A DNA stretch of 64,000 nt from Friedmanniella luteola (lineage in GTDB: Bacteria; Actinomycetota; Actinomycetes; Propionibacteriales; Propionibacteriaceae). The first letter of the stretch is position 1. The number at the start of each line of letters is the position of its first letter. The notes beneath the pieces are model-generated. The model ran no database searches and was not told the origin of the DNA. It saw only the letters and a program-made list of their open reading frames with translations. The position numbers and the translations under genes were made by a program. Positions 46,527 to 55,412 of the stretch are shown piece after piece. The DNA is taken from the NCBI RefSeq assembly GCF_900105065.1, contig NZ_LT629749.1, positions 1,426,001 through 1,490,000 on the forward strand, read 5' to 3'.

Positions 46527-47978
46527 ATGACCCGCACGGACGCACGACCAGTGGAGCTCGCCGCGCCGGAGGACCTGCTGCTGCCGGACCTGGCCGACCT
46601 GGCCGGTCCGGACGGCGCGGTCGAGGTGCTCCAGCGCACGCTGACCGACCGCTACCTCGACACCGCCGACGGTGCCCTGGCCGCGGCCGGTGCGAGCCTG
46701 CGCCGGCGCTCCGGTCCGGAGGGGGCGGGCTGGTTGCTCCGGTTGGCGCCGGGCACCACCCCGGCGGAGCTGACGAGCTCCTCCACCGCGCGCACGCCGC
46801 CGGCCGGCCTGACCCGGGTCGCGCTGGGGCTGACTCGCGGGCAGGAGCTCCAGCCGGTGGCCGACCTCAGCACGCAGCAGACGTCGACGCGGCTGGTCGG
46901 GCCCGACGGCCGACCGCGGGCCGAGGTCGTCGACGAGCGCACCAGCAGCACCACGCTCGGACACGAGAGCCGGCTGGACCACTGGCGGACCCTCGTCGTC
47001 CGCGGGGGTGACGAGGACACCGACCTCGCCCCTGTCGTCGCCCGGCTGGAGGACGCCGGGGCCCGGCCCGACGACGGTCCGAGCCCGCTGGAGCGTGCGC
47101 TCGGCTCCGCCGCCCCGACCGCGGCGACGGCGGAGACGAGCAGCCTCGCCGGCCTGGTGGGCCGCTACGTGGCCGAGCAGTGCGACCAGATCGCCCGCGG
47201 CGACCTCGCGCTCCGGCTGGGGGACCCGAAGGTGCACCGGACCCGGGTGGCGATCCGGCGTCTCCGCAGCACGCTGCGCGTGTACGGCGACCTGCTGGAC
47301 CCCGAACCCGCCCGACGGCTGGAGGAGGAGCTGGTGTGGTGGTCCGGCCTGCTGGGCGAGGTGCGGGACCGGGAGGTGCTCGCGGCCCGGCTCGCCGCCC
47401 AGCTGGCCGCGCTGCCCCCCGAGCTCGTCCTCGGCCCGGTGGCCGCCGACCTCGACGCCACGCTCAGCCGGGAGCGGGCGCAGCACCTGCACCGCGTCGA
47501 GGAGGAGCTGATCGGGGCCCGGCTGCTGGGCCTGCTGGAGGCCCTGGTGCGCTGGCGGACCGAGCCGCCCTTCCTGGAGGGCGCGTCGGCCCCGGCCGAC
47601 GGCGTCCGCGCGTACGTCAAGGCGGCCGGCCGCAACGCCCGTCGCCGGCTGCGCCAGGCGGCCCGGGAGGAGCCCGGGCCCGAGCAGGAGGAGCGGCTGC
47701 ACCGTGCCCGCAAGGCGGCGAAGCGGGCCCGGTACGCGGCGGAGCTGGCCGAGCCGGCCTGGCCCCGCGCGGCCCAGCACGCCCGGCGGGCGGAGGAGCT
47801 GCAGACGCAGCTGGGGGAGCACCAGGACAGCGTCGTCACCGCGGCCTTCCTGCTGCGGGCCGGCGCGGCCGCGGGGGCGCGCCGGGGGCACAACGGCTTC
47901 ACCTACGGCCTGCTGCTGGCTGATGAGCGGCAGCGGGCCACCGAGGTCCGACGGCGGGTGCGCAGCCTCCGCGGCTGA
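46527..47978 (+). CDS. CYTH and CHAD domain protein
   Basis: 483 residues. The N-terminal 200 residues look like a CYTH (triphosphate tunnel) fold: DRYLDTADGALAAAGASLRRR matches the Y-x-D-T-x-x-x-x-L-x-x-x-x-x-x-L-R-x-R signature. The usual N-terminal E-x-E-x-K metal motif is not seen (ARPVELAAP instead). Residues 215-470 are a CHAD domain with its basic histidine helices, VHRTRVAIRRLRSTLRVYGD and HRARKAAKRARYAAEL. CHAD domains bind polyphosphate, so association with polyP granules is likely. Without the metal motif the CYTH part may be inactive. Preceded by ACAGGAC, a weak ribosome site. Confidence 0.85.
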   Translation: MTRTDARPVELAAPEDLLLPDLADLAGPDGAVEVLQRTLTDRYLDTADGALAAAGASLRRRSGPEGAGWLLRLAPGTTPAELTSSSTARTPPAGLTRVALGLTRGQELQPVADLSTQQTSTRLVGPDGRPRAEVVDERTSSTTLGHESRLDHWRTLVVRGGDEDTDLAPVVARLEDAGARPDDGPSPLERALGSAAPTAATAETSSLAGLVGRYVAEQCDQIARGDLALRLGDPKVHRTRVAIRRLRSTLRVYGDLLDPEPARRLEEELVWWSGLLGEVRDREVLAARLAAQLAALPPELVLGPVAADLDATLSRERAQHLHRVEEELIGARLLGLLEALVRWRTEPPFLEGASAPADGVRAYVKAAGRNARRRLRQAAREEPGPEQEERLHRARKAAKRARYAAELAEPAWPRAAQHARRAEELQTQLGEHQDSVVTAAFLLRAGAAAGARRGHNGFTYGLLLADERQRATEVRRRVRSLRG

Positions 47979-48075
47979 CCGGACGGGAGCCCTCCGGCGG
48001 CCGGCGTGGAGCAGCGTGGCAGGCTCGGAGGACACGTGGGCGCCGACCGGCGCCCGCCGGGAGGAGACGGATCCG

Positions 48076-48561
48076 ATGAGCGACGACAAGCAGGGCGCGG
48101 CCAAGCTGGTCGACCTGGCCAAGGACATCAAGATCGCGATGTTCACCACCACCGACGACGAGGGCCACTACGTCAGCCGGCCGATGGCGGCCCAGCACGT
48201 CGAGGACGACGCCGACCTCTGGTTCTTCGCCGAGCGCACCTCGAGCGTGGTGGCGCAGGTCGCCACCCGCCCGCACGTCGGGATCACGCTGAGCTCGAAC
48301 GACACCTGGATCTCGATCGACGGCGAGGCCCAGGTCGTGGACGACGTGGCGAAGGCCAAGCAGCTGTGGAACTCCTGGGTCGAGGCCTGGCTGCCCCAGG
48401 GCCCCGAGGACCCGAGCGTGGTCCTGATCAAGGTCGAGGGTCACACGGGCGAGTACTGGGACACCCCCGGCGGCACCGTGGCCTCGCTGCTGAGCTTCGT
48501 CAAGGCCAAGACGACCGGCCAGCGCTACGAGGGCTCGGAGAACGAGACCGTCCAGCTCTGA
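48076..48561 (+). CDS. Pyridoxamine 5'-phosphate oxidase-like (general stress) protein
   Basis: 161-residue split-barrel protein of the general stress protein 26 type. Segments IKIAMFTTTDDEGHYVSRPM, DADLWFFAERTSSVVAQVAT and VGITLSSNDTWISIDGEAQVV align with the flavin-binding barrel, and VVLIKVEGHTGEYWDTPGG forms the conserved end. Such proteins bind FMN, FAD or F420 and act in oxidative stress; no substrate is evident. The ATG has GGAGGAG at a distance of about 11 nt. The next gene is on the opposite strand, with a palindrome between. Confidence 0.85.
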   Translation: MSDDKQGAAKLVDLAKDIKIAMFTTTDDEGHYVSRPMAAQHVEDDADLWFFAERTSSVVAQVATRPHVGITLSSNDTWISIDGEAQVVDDVAKAKQLWNSWVEAWLPQGPEDPSVVLIKVEGHTGEYWDTPGGTVASLLSFVKAKTTGQRYEGSENETVQL

Positions 48562-48565
48562 GCCG

Positions 48566-48585
48566 CCGGACCCCGCGGGGTCCGG
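48566..48585. terminator. 20-nt perfect GC palindrome between convergent genes
   Basis: CCGGACCCCGCGGGGTCCGG is fully self-complementary and begins 5 nt after the PPOX-like gene stop. No U-tract follows. It is probably a bidirectional terminator of the kind seen at 2239. Confidence 0.45.
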
Positions 48586-48645
48586 GCCACCCGGTCCGCC
48601 GGGTCGCCCGGCCCCGCGGCCAGCGGGCGCCCGCGCCGAGCGGGG

Positions 48646-49872
48646 TCAGAGCCGCAGGTCCTTCCGCCAACCGCTGAACGAGCGGAGCGTGCTGGTCCGG
48701 GGCCGGGCCAGCCACGGCCACGGGTGCACCTCCGCCGGCCGGAGGACCGCCGCCCGTCGCGCCCAGCCGGGGACCGGCGCCCAGGTCGCCGCGAGCGAGC
48801 GCCCGGCGAGCTCCTCGGTGACGACACCGCGGCGCACCTCGAGGGGTCGCCGCGCCGCCAGGTCGCCGAGCGACTCGGCCAGGAACACCAGGCGCTTCCC
48901 GGACAGCCGGAGCCGGCGCAGCAACGGCTCGTCGAAGACGAACACCGCCGGCCGGTCCGGGTCCGCCGCCAGCGCCGGGTCCTCGTCGCCGAGGGACTCC
49001 GCCGTCAGCCACACCTGCGCGGCGCCGCCGCCCTCCACCTCCGCCGGTCCCGCCGGTACCGGTGCCCGGCCCAGGTCGGGCCCCTCGACCGCCGGGCCCA
49101 GCGGGGCGTCCGGCCAGTCCTGCACCGGGCACCGGTCGGCCAGCGGGCAGCGCCGGCACAGGGCCGGCGCCCGCTTCTCCACCTGCCAGCGGCTGAACCC
49201 GTAGGCCTTGCCGCTGCCGGTCCCCGTCGTCCACTGCCAGCCGAGCCGGTTCGAGGCCCGCGACCCGTCGAGCAGGTGCGCGTACATCGCCTGCTCGCCC
49301 GCACGCCAGTCGGCGCCGGCGCGCACCGCCCACTGGGAGGCCAGCCACATCCGGGTCTGGTTCACCACCCAGCCGTCGCGGTGCAGCTCCTCGGTCACGC
49401 TGGCCATGCAGGCCATGGACGCCGGCCAGGGGTCGCCTTGCCAGGTCGCCGCCCCGGCGGTGGGCTGCTCGCGCCGCAGCGCGCGCCCGTTGGCCGACCC
49501 CACCCGGGCGTAGAGGTGCCGGGCGTACTCCGCCCACAGCAGCTCGTCGCGGTAGCGCTTGCGGTCACCCTCCGGCGCCGAGCGGACCGCCGTCCAGACG
49601 GCGGGCAGGGTCAGCAGCCCGTGCCGCAGGTAGGGCGACATCCGGCTGGCGCCGCGGGCGGACACCGGCAGCACCGTGCTGCGCCGCCGGGCGTAGTTCG
49701 TCACGTCGAGCGTGGCCAGGGCCGCGTCGGCAGCGTCCTGGCCGCCACGGAACGCGCCGGCCGCGACGCCGTCGGGGCCCTCGAGGGTCAGGTCGCCGAG
49801 GTGCTCGGACACCCAGGCCTCGGCGGCGTCGGGGCGGGCACCGGGCGGGGGCGGTGGGGGGAGCAGGGGCAC
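48646..49872 (-). CDS. Photolyase/cryptochrome-like flavoprotein with swapped domain order
   Basis: 408 residues. Residues 50-255 resemble the FAD-binding helical domain of photolyases: NYARRRSTVLPVSARGASRM, SPYLRHGLLT, RDELLWAEYARHLYAR, NQTRMWLASQWAVRAGADWR, and the SNRLGWQW region. Residues 285-390 look like the alpha/beta antenna domain that is normally N-terminal (AVFVFDEPLLRRLRLSGKRL then VFLAESLGDLAA). So the domain order appears reversed. Cysteines at 155, 239, 242 and 248 are spaced much like the [4Fe-4S] ligands of bacterial (6-4) photolyases. The GTG at 49872 is the best start; upstream codons are Arg/Pro-rich. DNA repair or light sensing is not proven. Confidence 0.75.
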   Translation of the reverse strand: MPLLPPPPPPGARPDAAEAWVSEHLGDLTLEGPDGVAAGAFRGGQDAADAALATLDVTNYARRRSTVLPVSARGASRMSPYLRHGLLTLPAVWTAVRSAPEGDRKRYRDELLWAEYARHLYARVGSANGRALRREQPTAGAATWQGDPWPASMACMASVTEELHRDGWVVNQTRMWLASQWAVRAGADWRAGEQAMYAHLLDGSRASNRLGWQWTTGTGSGKAYGFSRWQVEKRAPALCRRCPLADRCPVQDWPDAPLGPAVEGPDLGRAPVPAGPAEVEGGGAAQVWLTAESLGDEDPALAADPDRPAVFVFDEPLLRRLRLSGKRLVFLAESLGDLAARRPLEVRRGVVTEELAGRSLAATWAPVPGWARRAAVLRPAEVHPWPWLARPRTSTLRSFSGWRKDLRL

Positions 49873-49979
49873 CTCGAGAGTCTGCCAGCCGCTTCCGACA
49901 GCTCCCCGCCGTCGCCGTCGACCGCGGGAGGGCGGGAGGCCGGGGCGGGGCGCCACCGGCGGTGCGGCAGGATCGGCCC

Positions 49980-50792
49980 ATGGCCCACCTGCGCTGCGAC
50001 TTCTACTCCGACGCCCTGGCCCTGAGCACCTCGATGACGGTCCTGCTGCCGCAGCCGACGACGACCCAGATCGGGCTGACCGGCCAGGTGGGCAGTGGGC
50101 CCCCGCCGGTGCTCTACCTGCTGCACGGCCTGAGCGACGACGACACCACCTGGCTGCGCCGCACGTCGATCGAGCGCTACGTCTCCGAGCTCGGCTGGGC
50201 GGTGGTGATGCCCCAGGTGCACCGCAGCTTCTACACCGACGAGCACGACGGCGGGGCGTTCTGGACCTTCGTGAGCGAGGAGCTGCCCGCGCTGGTCGAC
50301 CGGTTCTTCCGCGTCTCCACCGCGCGCGCGGACACCTTCGTGGCCGGGCTCTCGATGGGGGGCTACGGCGCCCTCAAGCTGGCCCTGCGGCAGCCCGACC
50401 GGTTCGCCGCCGCCGCGAGCCTGTCCGGAGCGCTGGACCTGGCGGCGCTGGCGGGCCGGGCCGGGGTCCCGCCGTCGCCGGACCACCGGATGTTCACCCG
50501 GATCCTCGGTCCCGGCGGCACCGTCGCCGCCGAGGACGACCTGCTGGCCCTGGCCCGCCGCGCCGACCCGGCGCGGCTGCCCGCGCTGCACCTGAGCTGC
50601 GGCACCGAGGACGCGCTGCTGGCCTCGAACCACGCCTTCGCGGCGGTCTGCGCGGAGGCGGGCATCCCGCTGACCACCGCCTTCCCGCCGGGCGAGCACG
50701 AGTGGGGCCTCTGGGACACCGGGATCGTCGAGGTGCTGGCCTTCTTCGCCGGTGTCCGGCAGGCCGCCGCCGACGCGGAGGTGGAGGCGTGA
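49980..50792 (+). CDS. Alpha/beta hydrolase, esterase D-like
   Basis: 270-residue esterase of the esterase D / S-formylglutathione hydrolase-like group. The nucleophile elbow is AGLSMGGYGALKLAL, the acid is in CGTEDALL, and the histidine is in GEHEWGLWD. The oxyanion region is LYLLHGLSDDDTTWLRRTS. There is no signal peptide, so it is cytoplasmic. The substrate is unknown. Members are also annotated as acetylesterase or tributyrin esterase. The ATG follows a CAGGAT-like box by 6 nt. Its stop overlaps the start of the MBL gene by 4 nt, so the two are co-translated. Confidence 0.85.
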   Translation: MAHLRCDFYSDALALSTSMTVLLPQPTTTQIGLTGQVGSGPPPVLYLLHGLSDDDTTWLRRTSIERYVSELGWAVVMPQVHRSFYTDEHDGGAFWTFVSEELPALVDRFFRVSTARADTFVAGLSMGGYGALKLALRQPDRFAAAASLSGALDLAALAGRAGVPPSPDHRMFTRILGPGGTVAAEDDLLALARRADPARLPALHLSCGTEDALLASNHAFAAVCAEAGIPLTTAFPPGEHEWGLWDTGIVEVLAFFAGVRQAAADAEVEA

Positions 50793-51526
50793 TCGCCCTG
50801 GACGTCGTCGAGGGCGTGCACGCGGTCGTCCACGCGCACACCAACTGCTACGTGGTGGAGGGCGACGACGGCGTGACGCTCGTCGACGCGGCCTTCCCGT
50901 CGACCTGGCCGCGGGTGGAGCGCGCGCTCGCGCTGGCCGGCCGACGGGTGGACGAGATCCGGGGCCTGGTCATCACCCACGGGCACTTCGACCACGTCGG
51001 CTTCGCGCGGATGCTCCAGCAGCGGCACGGCGTCCCGGTGTGGGCGCACCCGGACGACCACCACCTGACCCGGCACCCCTACCGCTACCGCCCGCAGCAG
51101 CCGCGGCTGGTGCACCCGCTCACCCACCCCCGCGGGTTGCCGGTCCTCGCCGCCATGGTGGCCGCCGGGGCGCTCCGGGTACCCGGCGTGCAGGCCGACC
51201 ACGCCCTGCTCCCGGGGCCACTGCCGCTGCCCGGCGGGATGACGGTGCTGCACACCCCGGGGCACACCGACGGCGAGTGCGTCCTGCACCTGCCGGGCCG
51301 CCGGGCGCTCATCACCGGGGACGCCATGGTCACCCTCGACCCCTACAACGGGCGTCGAGGGCCACGGGTCATCGCCCCGTCGGCCACCCACGACACCGAG
51401 CAGGCGCGGGCCTCGCTGGCCCCCCTCGCCGAGCTGGACGTCGACCACGTGCTGCCCGGCCACGGCGACATCTGGTCCGACGGGGTGGCCGAGGCGGTCG
51501 CCCGCGCCCGCCGGACCCGGGCCTAG
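50789..51526 (+). CDS. MBL-fold metallo-hydrolase
   Basis: 245-residue metallo-beta-lactamase-fold hydrolase. The metal motif is ITHGHFDHVG (H-x-H-x-D-H), the second ligand PGHTDGECVL, the bridging Asp is in ALITGDAMVT, and the last His in LPGHGDIWSDG. It has no signal peptide. The class is broad (glyoxalase II, lactonase and others), so no reaction is assigned. It begins in the stop of the esterase gene and ends tail to tail with zwf (overlap 4 nt), so the pair probably handles one substrate series. Confidence 0.88.
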   Translation: MIALDVVEGVHAVVHAHTNCYVVEGDDGVTLVDAAFPSTWPRVERALALAGRRVDEIRGLVITHGHFDHVGFARMLQQRHGVPVWAHPDDHHLTRHPYRYRPQQPRLVHPLTHPRGLPVLAAMVAAGALRVPGVQADHALLPGPLPLPGGMTVLHTPGHTDGECVLHLPGRRALITGDAMVTLDPYNGRRGPRVIAPSATHDTEQARASLAPLAELDVDHVLPGHGDIWSDGVAEAVARARRTRA

Positions 51527-52893
51527 GCCCAGTCGGCCGGGCCGTCGGAGCCCGCCGGGTAGGTGTCGAGCGGGACGTCGCCGGCCCGCCAGGCCGCCAG
51601 CACCGGGTCGACGATCCGCCAGCACTGCTCGGCGGTGTCCCCGCGGACCGACAGCAGCGGGTCGCCGTCGAGCACCCCGGCGAGCACCTCCCCGTAGGGG
51701 GGCAGCCGGCCGGCGCCCAGGTCGACGTCCAGCTCGACGTGGTCCAGCTCCATCGGGTCGTCCGGGCCGTTGACCGTCAGCCCCAGCGTGATCCGGTCGG
51801 GTCCCATCACCAGCCGCAGCCGGTCGGGGAGGGCGTCGCCCCGCAGCCCGACGGGGACGTGGGTCGCCGGCTTGAAGGTGATCAGCACCTCCTTGCGCTT
51901 GACGCCCAGCGCCTTGCCCGAGCGCAGCCGGAACGGCACCCCGGCCCACCGGCTGTTGTCGACCTCCACCACCAGCTCCGCGAGGGTCTCGGTCCCGCGG
52001 GACGCGTCGACGCCCGGCTCGGCGGCGTAGTCGGGGATGTCGCGCTCGTCGACGTGGCCGGCGGTGTACCGGGCGCGCCGCCCGGCGGCGGCCGGGTCGC
52101 CGCCCCGGACCCGGCACGCCCGCAGCACCTGCGCCTCCGCGTCGCGCAGGTCGGTCTCGTTCACGGCGGCCGGGGGCTCCATCGCCACCAGCGCGAGGAC
52201 CTGCAGCAGGTGGCTCTGGATCATGTCCATCAGCGCGCCGGCGGAGTCGTAGTACCGGGCGCGGTTCTCCAGCGCCAGCTGCTCGTCGAAGACGATGTCC
52301 ACGCGCTCCACGTGCAGGTTGTTCCAGACCGGCTCGAAGAGCCGGTTCGCGAACCGCAGGCCCAGCAGGTTGAGGACGGTCGAGCGGCCGAGGAAGTGGT
52401 CGACGCGGTGCACCTGCGCCTCGGGCACCAGGCGGGTCAGCAGCCCGTTGAGGTCGGCCGCGCTCGCCTGGTCGGTGCCGAACGGCTTCTCCAGCACCAG
52501 CACGGTGCCCTCGGGCAGGTCCACGTCGAGCAGCGCCGTGCAGGCCCGTACCGTGACGGCCGGCGGCAGCGCGAAGTAGAGCGCAGGCGGGGCCGCGCAC
52601 GAGGCGATGAGCGCCGACAGGGCGGCCGCGTCGGTCACGTCGGTCTGCTGGTAGCGGGTCGTGGCCAGCACGGCGTCGAGCGTGGCGGGGGACACCTTGG
52701 CGGCGGTGAAGGAGCTGCGCACCCGGTCCTGCCAGGTCGCGTCGTCCCAGTCCTCGGCGCCGGCTCCCACCAGCACCAGGTCGCGCCGGCCGGGCTCCGC
52801 CTCCAGCAGGTCGCCCAGCGCCGGCAGCAGCAGCCGGCCGGCCAGGTCACCGCTGGCCCCGAGCAGCAGGAAGGTCTGGATGGGGCTGCTCAT
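51523..52893 (-). CDS. zwf: Glucose-6-phosphate dehydrogenase family protein (variant active-site motif)
   Basis: 456-residue protein with the G6PDH plan: N-terminal NADP loop FLLLGASGDLAGRLL, conserved EKPFG (135-139), and the C-terminal domain with RLRSGKALGVKRKEVLITFKP. The catalytic histidine is in MIQSHLLQ (His228). The substrate loop normally reads R-I-D-H-Y-L-G-K but here is RVDHFLGR (163-170), with the phosphate-contacting Lys replaced by Arg. It lies alone, without gnd, opcA or tal, so it may be a second paralogue with altered activity. The ATG at 52893 has GAGGA just upstream. The symbol is based on family only. Confidence 0.85.
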   Translation of the reverse strand: MSSPIQTFLLLGASGDLAGRLLLPALGDLLEAEPGRRDLVLVGAGAEDWDDATWQDRVRSSFTAAKVSPATLDAVLATTRYQQTDVTDAAALSALIASCAAPPALYFALPPAVTVRACTALLDVDLPEGTVLVLEKPFGTDQASAADLNGLLTRLVPEAQVHRVDHFLGRSTVLNLLGLRFANRLFEPVWNNLHVERVDIVFDEQLALENRARYYDSAGALMDMIQSHLLQVLALVAMEPPAAVNETDLRDAEAQVLRACRVRGGDPAAAGRRARYTAGHVDERDIPDYAAEPGVDASRGTETLAELVVEVDNSRWAGVPFRLRSGKALGVKRKEVLITFKPATHVPVGLRGDALPDRLRLVMGPDRITLGLTVNGPDDPMELDHVELDVDLGAGRLPPYGEVLAGVLDGDPLLSVRGDTAEQCWRIVDPVLAAWRAGDVPLDTYPAGSDGPADWA

Positions 52894-53012
52894 CGGGTCC
52901 TCGATCCGCAGACCCCGACGCCGCACCCCCGAGCGGGGAACGGCCGGGTCGGCGTGGTCACCGTACCCAGCCCCGGCCGCCGGGTGCCGGAGGTCCCTGC
53001 GAGGCTGACGGG

Positions 53013-53654
53013 GTGACGACGAGCCCCCCGCCCACGGTGAGCCCGGACCAGGTCTGGTGGTCCGCCCCGGCCGACCAGCGGGAGGGGCGGCCACTGCTCG
53101 TGCTGCTGCACGGCCACGGGATGGACGAGCAGATGGGCGCCGGCGTGCGGGACCGCTTGCCGCCGGAGCTGGTGCTGGCCTCGATCCGGGGACCGCTGCG
53201 GGTGCGCAGCGGCTACGGCTGGTTCCCGCTGGACGCGAGCCTGCGGCTGGAGCAGGTCGACGAGGCGGCGCACCGCGTGGTCCGCTGGGTGGCGGCGCAG
53301 ACGCGGCACCCCTCGGTCGGCGTGCTGGGCTTCTCGCAGGGCTCCTCGATCGGCCTGCAGGCCATGCGGCTGGACCCCGACCTCTTCGCCTACGGGGTCG
53401 TGCTCTCCGGGTTCGCCGCCCCGCTGCCGGTGGCGGGCGACGCCGAGCTGCGGCGTCGGCTGCCCCCGGTGTTCAGCGGCCGGGGGGACGCCGACCCGCT
53501 GGTCCCCGCCCCCCTGGTGGCGCTCACTGACCAGTGGCTGGCCGACCACACCACCCTCACCCGGCGGGTCTACCGGGGCCTGGGCCACGACGTGTCACCC
53601 GCCGAGATCGAGGACCTGACGGCGTTCCTCCGCGCCCAGCTGCCCGGGGGCTGA
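53013..53654 (+). CDS. Alpha/beta hydrolase (phospholipase/carboxylesterase type)
   Basis: 213-residue small serine hydrolase of the acyl-protein thioesterase/carboxylesterase family. The nucleophile is in GVLGFSQGSSIG, the oxyanion part is LLVLLHGHGMDEQ, the aspartate is in GRGDADPLVP, and the histidine in LGHDVSPAEIED. It lacks a signal peptide. The substrate is unknown. The GTG at 53013 lies 6 nt after GAGGCT, a weak -10-like box. It is convergent with the nitroreductase homologue (18 bp). Confidence 0.83.
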   Translation: MTTSPPPTVSPDQVWWSAPADQREGRPLLVLLHGHGMDEQMGAGVRDRLPPELVLASIRGPLRVRSGYGWFPLDASLRLEQVDEAAHRVVRWVAAQTRHPSVGVLGFSQGSSIGLQAMRLDPDLFAYGVVLSGFAAPLPVAGDAELRRRLPPVFSGRGDADPLVPAPLVALTDQWLADHTTLTRRVYRGLGHDVSPAEIEDLTAFLRAQLPGG

Positions 53655-53672
53655 GCCCCCGGGCCGGTGCGC

Positions 53673-54320
53673 TCAGTCGAAGTGCAGGCCGTCGGTGCGC
53701 TGCCGCTTGAGCTCGAAGAAGTACGGGAACCCGGCCAGGGTCACCGTGGCGTCCCACAGCTTTCCGGCCTCCTCGCCGCGCGGGATGCGGGTGATGACCG
53801 GGCCGAAGAACGCGGTGTCGTTGACGTGGATGGTCGGCGTGCCGACCCCCTCGCCCACCTTGTCCATGCCGGCGTGGTGGCTGGCGCGCAGCGCGTCGTC
53901 GTGGTCGGTGGTGTCGGCGGCCGCCGCCAGCTCGGCCGGCAGGCCCAGCTCGGCCAGCGACTCCCGGACCACCGCGGGGAGGTCCTTGTTGCCCTGGTTG
54001 TGGATCCGGGTGCCCATGGCGGCGTAGAGCGGTGCGAGGACCTCGTCGCCCTTGAGCTCCGCCGCCGCGATCGCCACCCGCACCGGGCCCCACGCCTGCT
54101 CGAGCATCTTGCGGTAGTCGTCCGGGATGTCCTGGTTCTCGTTGAGCACGGCCAGGCTCATGACGTGGAAGTGCACCTCGATGTCGCGGACCTTCTCGGC
54201 CTCGAGGATCCACCGCGAGGTGATCCAGCAGAAGGGGCACAGGGGGTCGAACCAGAAGTCCGCCTTGTCCCGGCGGGTGCCGTCCTGCGCGGAGGCCGTC
54301 GTCTCGACCGTGCTGGTCAT
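53673..54320 (-). CDS. Mycothiol-dependent nitroreductase family protein (Rv2466c-like)
   Basis: 215-residue DsbA-fold protein with the active site C28-P-F-C31 in [17 protein letters not shown]. The segments [58 protein letters not shown] and [20 protein letters not shown] closely follow mycobacterial Rv2466c, as recalled. That protein uses mycothiol to reduce nitro compounds and disulfides. AAGGAG stands 4 nt before the ATG. The presence of mshC in the window makes the mycothiol role consistent. The gene is divergent from the GAF-ANTAR gene with 229 bp between. Confidence 0.9.
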   Translation of the reverse strand: MTSTVETTASAQDGTRRDKADFWFDPLCPFCWITSRWILEAEKVRDIEVHFHVMSLAVLNENQDIPDDYRKMLEQAWGPVRVAIAAAELKGDEVLAPLYAAMGTRIHNQGNKDLPAVVRESLAELGLPAELAAAADTTDHDDALRASHHAGMDKVGEGVGTPTIHVNDTAFFGPVITRIPRGEEAGKLWDATVTLAGFPYFFELKRQRTDGLHFD

Positions 54321-54549
54321 CGTTCTCCTTCGTCCGGCCGGCGGGTGGTCCGGGGCGTCCGGGGCCTCGCCGGCGCTGGGTCTGCTGGCGCAACACCGCC
54401 GGCCGCCCCCGATGTTCCCCGATCCGTCCCGGTTCCGGTCCGAGCGGGTCCTCGCGCGCCTACGATCGCGGTGACCCCGGCCGGTCCGGCCGGGGTGGTC
54501 CGGCGCGACCGCCGGCCGCAGCGCGCGGAGTCCTTGCTCGGGGGAGTGG

Positions 54550-55314
54550 ATGCACGTGTTCGACGAGGGTGGGGCGGAGCGCGGCCCGGCGGGCGGCCCC
54601 GCCCCGGCCGGGGCGACCCACGCGACCTCGACGGCCGACCCGGCGGCGGGGGTCCTCGCCATGCTGGGGGCGGTCGGACCGACCCTGGCCGACACCCTCC
54701 AGCACCTGGCCGGGCTCGCCGCGACCCTCGCGCCGCAGGCGGACGGGATCGCGCTCGTCGTGCTCCGCCCGGACGGTGGAGACGAGCGGGCGCTGACCGG
54801 GTGCGCCGCCACGCCGGAACGGCTGCAGGCCGAGCTGGCCGAGGGCCCGGCCCTCGACGCCACCCGTGGTGGGGCCGTCGTGGGCAGCGCCGACCTGGCG
54901 GCGGACGACCGGTGGCCGGGGCTCGCGGCCCGGGTCGCCGCGGCCGGCCCCCGGAGCGCGCTCTGCGTGCCGCTCGTCCGGCACGGCGGCGTGCTGGGCC
55001 ACGTCGGCGCTTACGCCGACGCCGCCGACGCGTTCGGCGACCGCGAGCGGCACCTGGCCGCACGCTGGGCCGGGGCGGCCGCGGAGGCGTGCTCCGAGGC
55101 GCTGCTGGCCGAGCAGGAGCGCCGGACCCGGCTGCTGGAGCTCGACGGTGACGAGCGGGCGGCGGTGGACCGGGCGGTCGCGGCGCTGGCCGCGCAGGAC
55201 GGGGTCGGGCCCGACGAGGCCCTCGCCGTGCTCGAGATGCTGGCCCGCACCGAGCAGGAGGACCTGGTCGCCGTCGCCCGGGCCGTGGCCACGGACGTCG
55301 CGGGCGGCCCGTGA
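54550..55314 (+). CDS. GAF domain protein with ANTAR-like C-terminus
   Basis: 254 residues. Residues 35-185 form a GAF sensor domain ([20 protein letters not shown], then [20 protein letters not shown]). Residues 195-250 resemble an ANTAR RNA-binding domain: [20 protein letters not shown] is followed by [22 protein letters not shown], in place of the usual R-x-x-I-x-x-A-x-G-x-L-M. ANTAR proteins act by stopping transcription attenuation at target RNAs. The match is weak, since the usual Ala/Gly contacts are changed. No kinase partner is nearby. The ATG follows GGGGGAGTGG. Confidence 0.6.
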   Translation: MHVFDEGGAERGPAGGPAPAGATHATSTADPAAGVLAMLGAVGPTLADTLQHLAGLAATLAPQADGIALVVLRPDGGDERALTGCAATPERLQAELAEGPALDATRGGAVVGSADLAADDRWPGLAARVAAAGPRSALCVPLVRHGGVLGHVGAYADAADAFGDRERHLAARWAGAAAEACSEALLAEQERRTRLLELDGDERAAVDRAVAALAAQDGVGPDEALAVLEMLARTEQEDLVAVARAVATDVAGGP

Positions 55315-55412
55315 ACCGTCGCCCGACGCGCTGAGCGGGCACCGGGGCCGCTGGTGACGACCAACTACCGTGGGGGCCGTCGGACCCAGCAGCGCCAGGT
55401 GGAGGAACGAGC

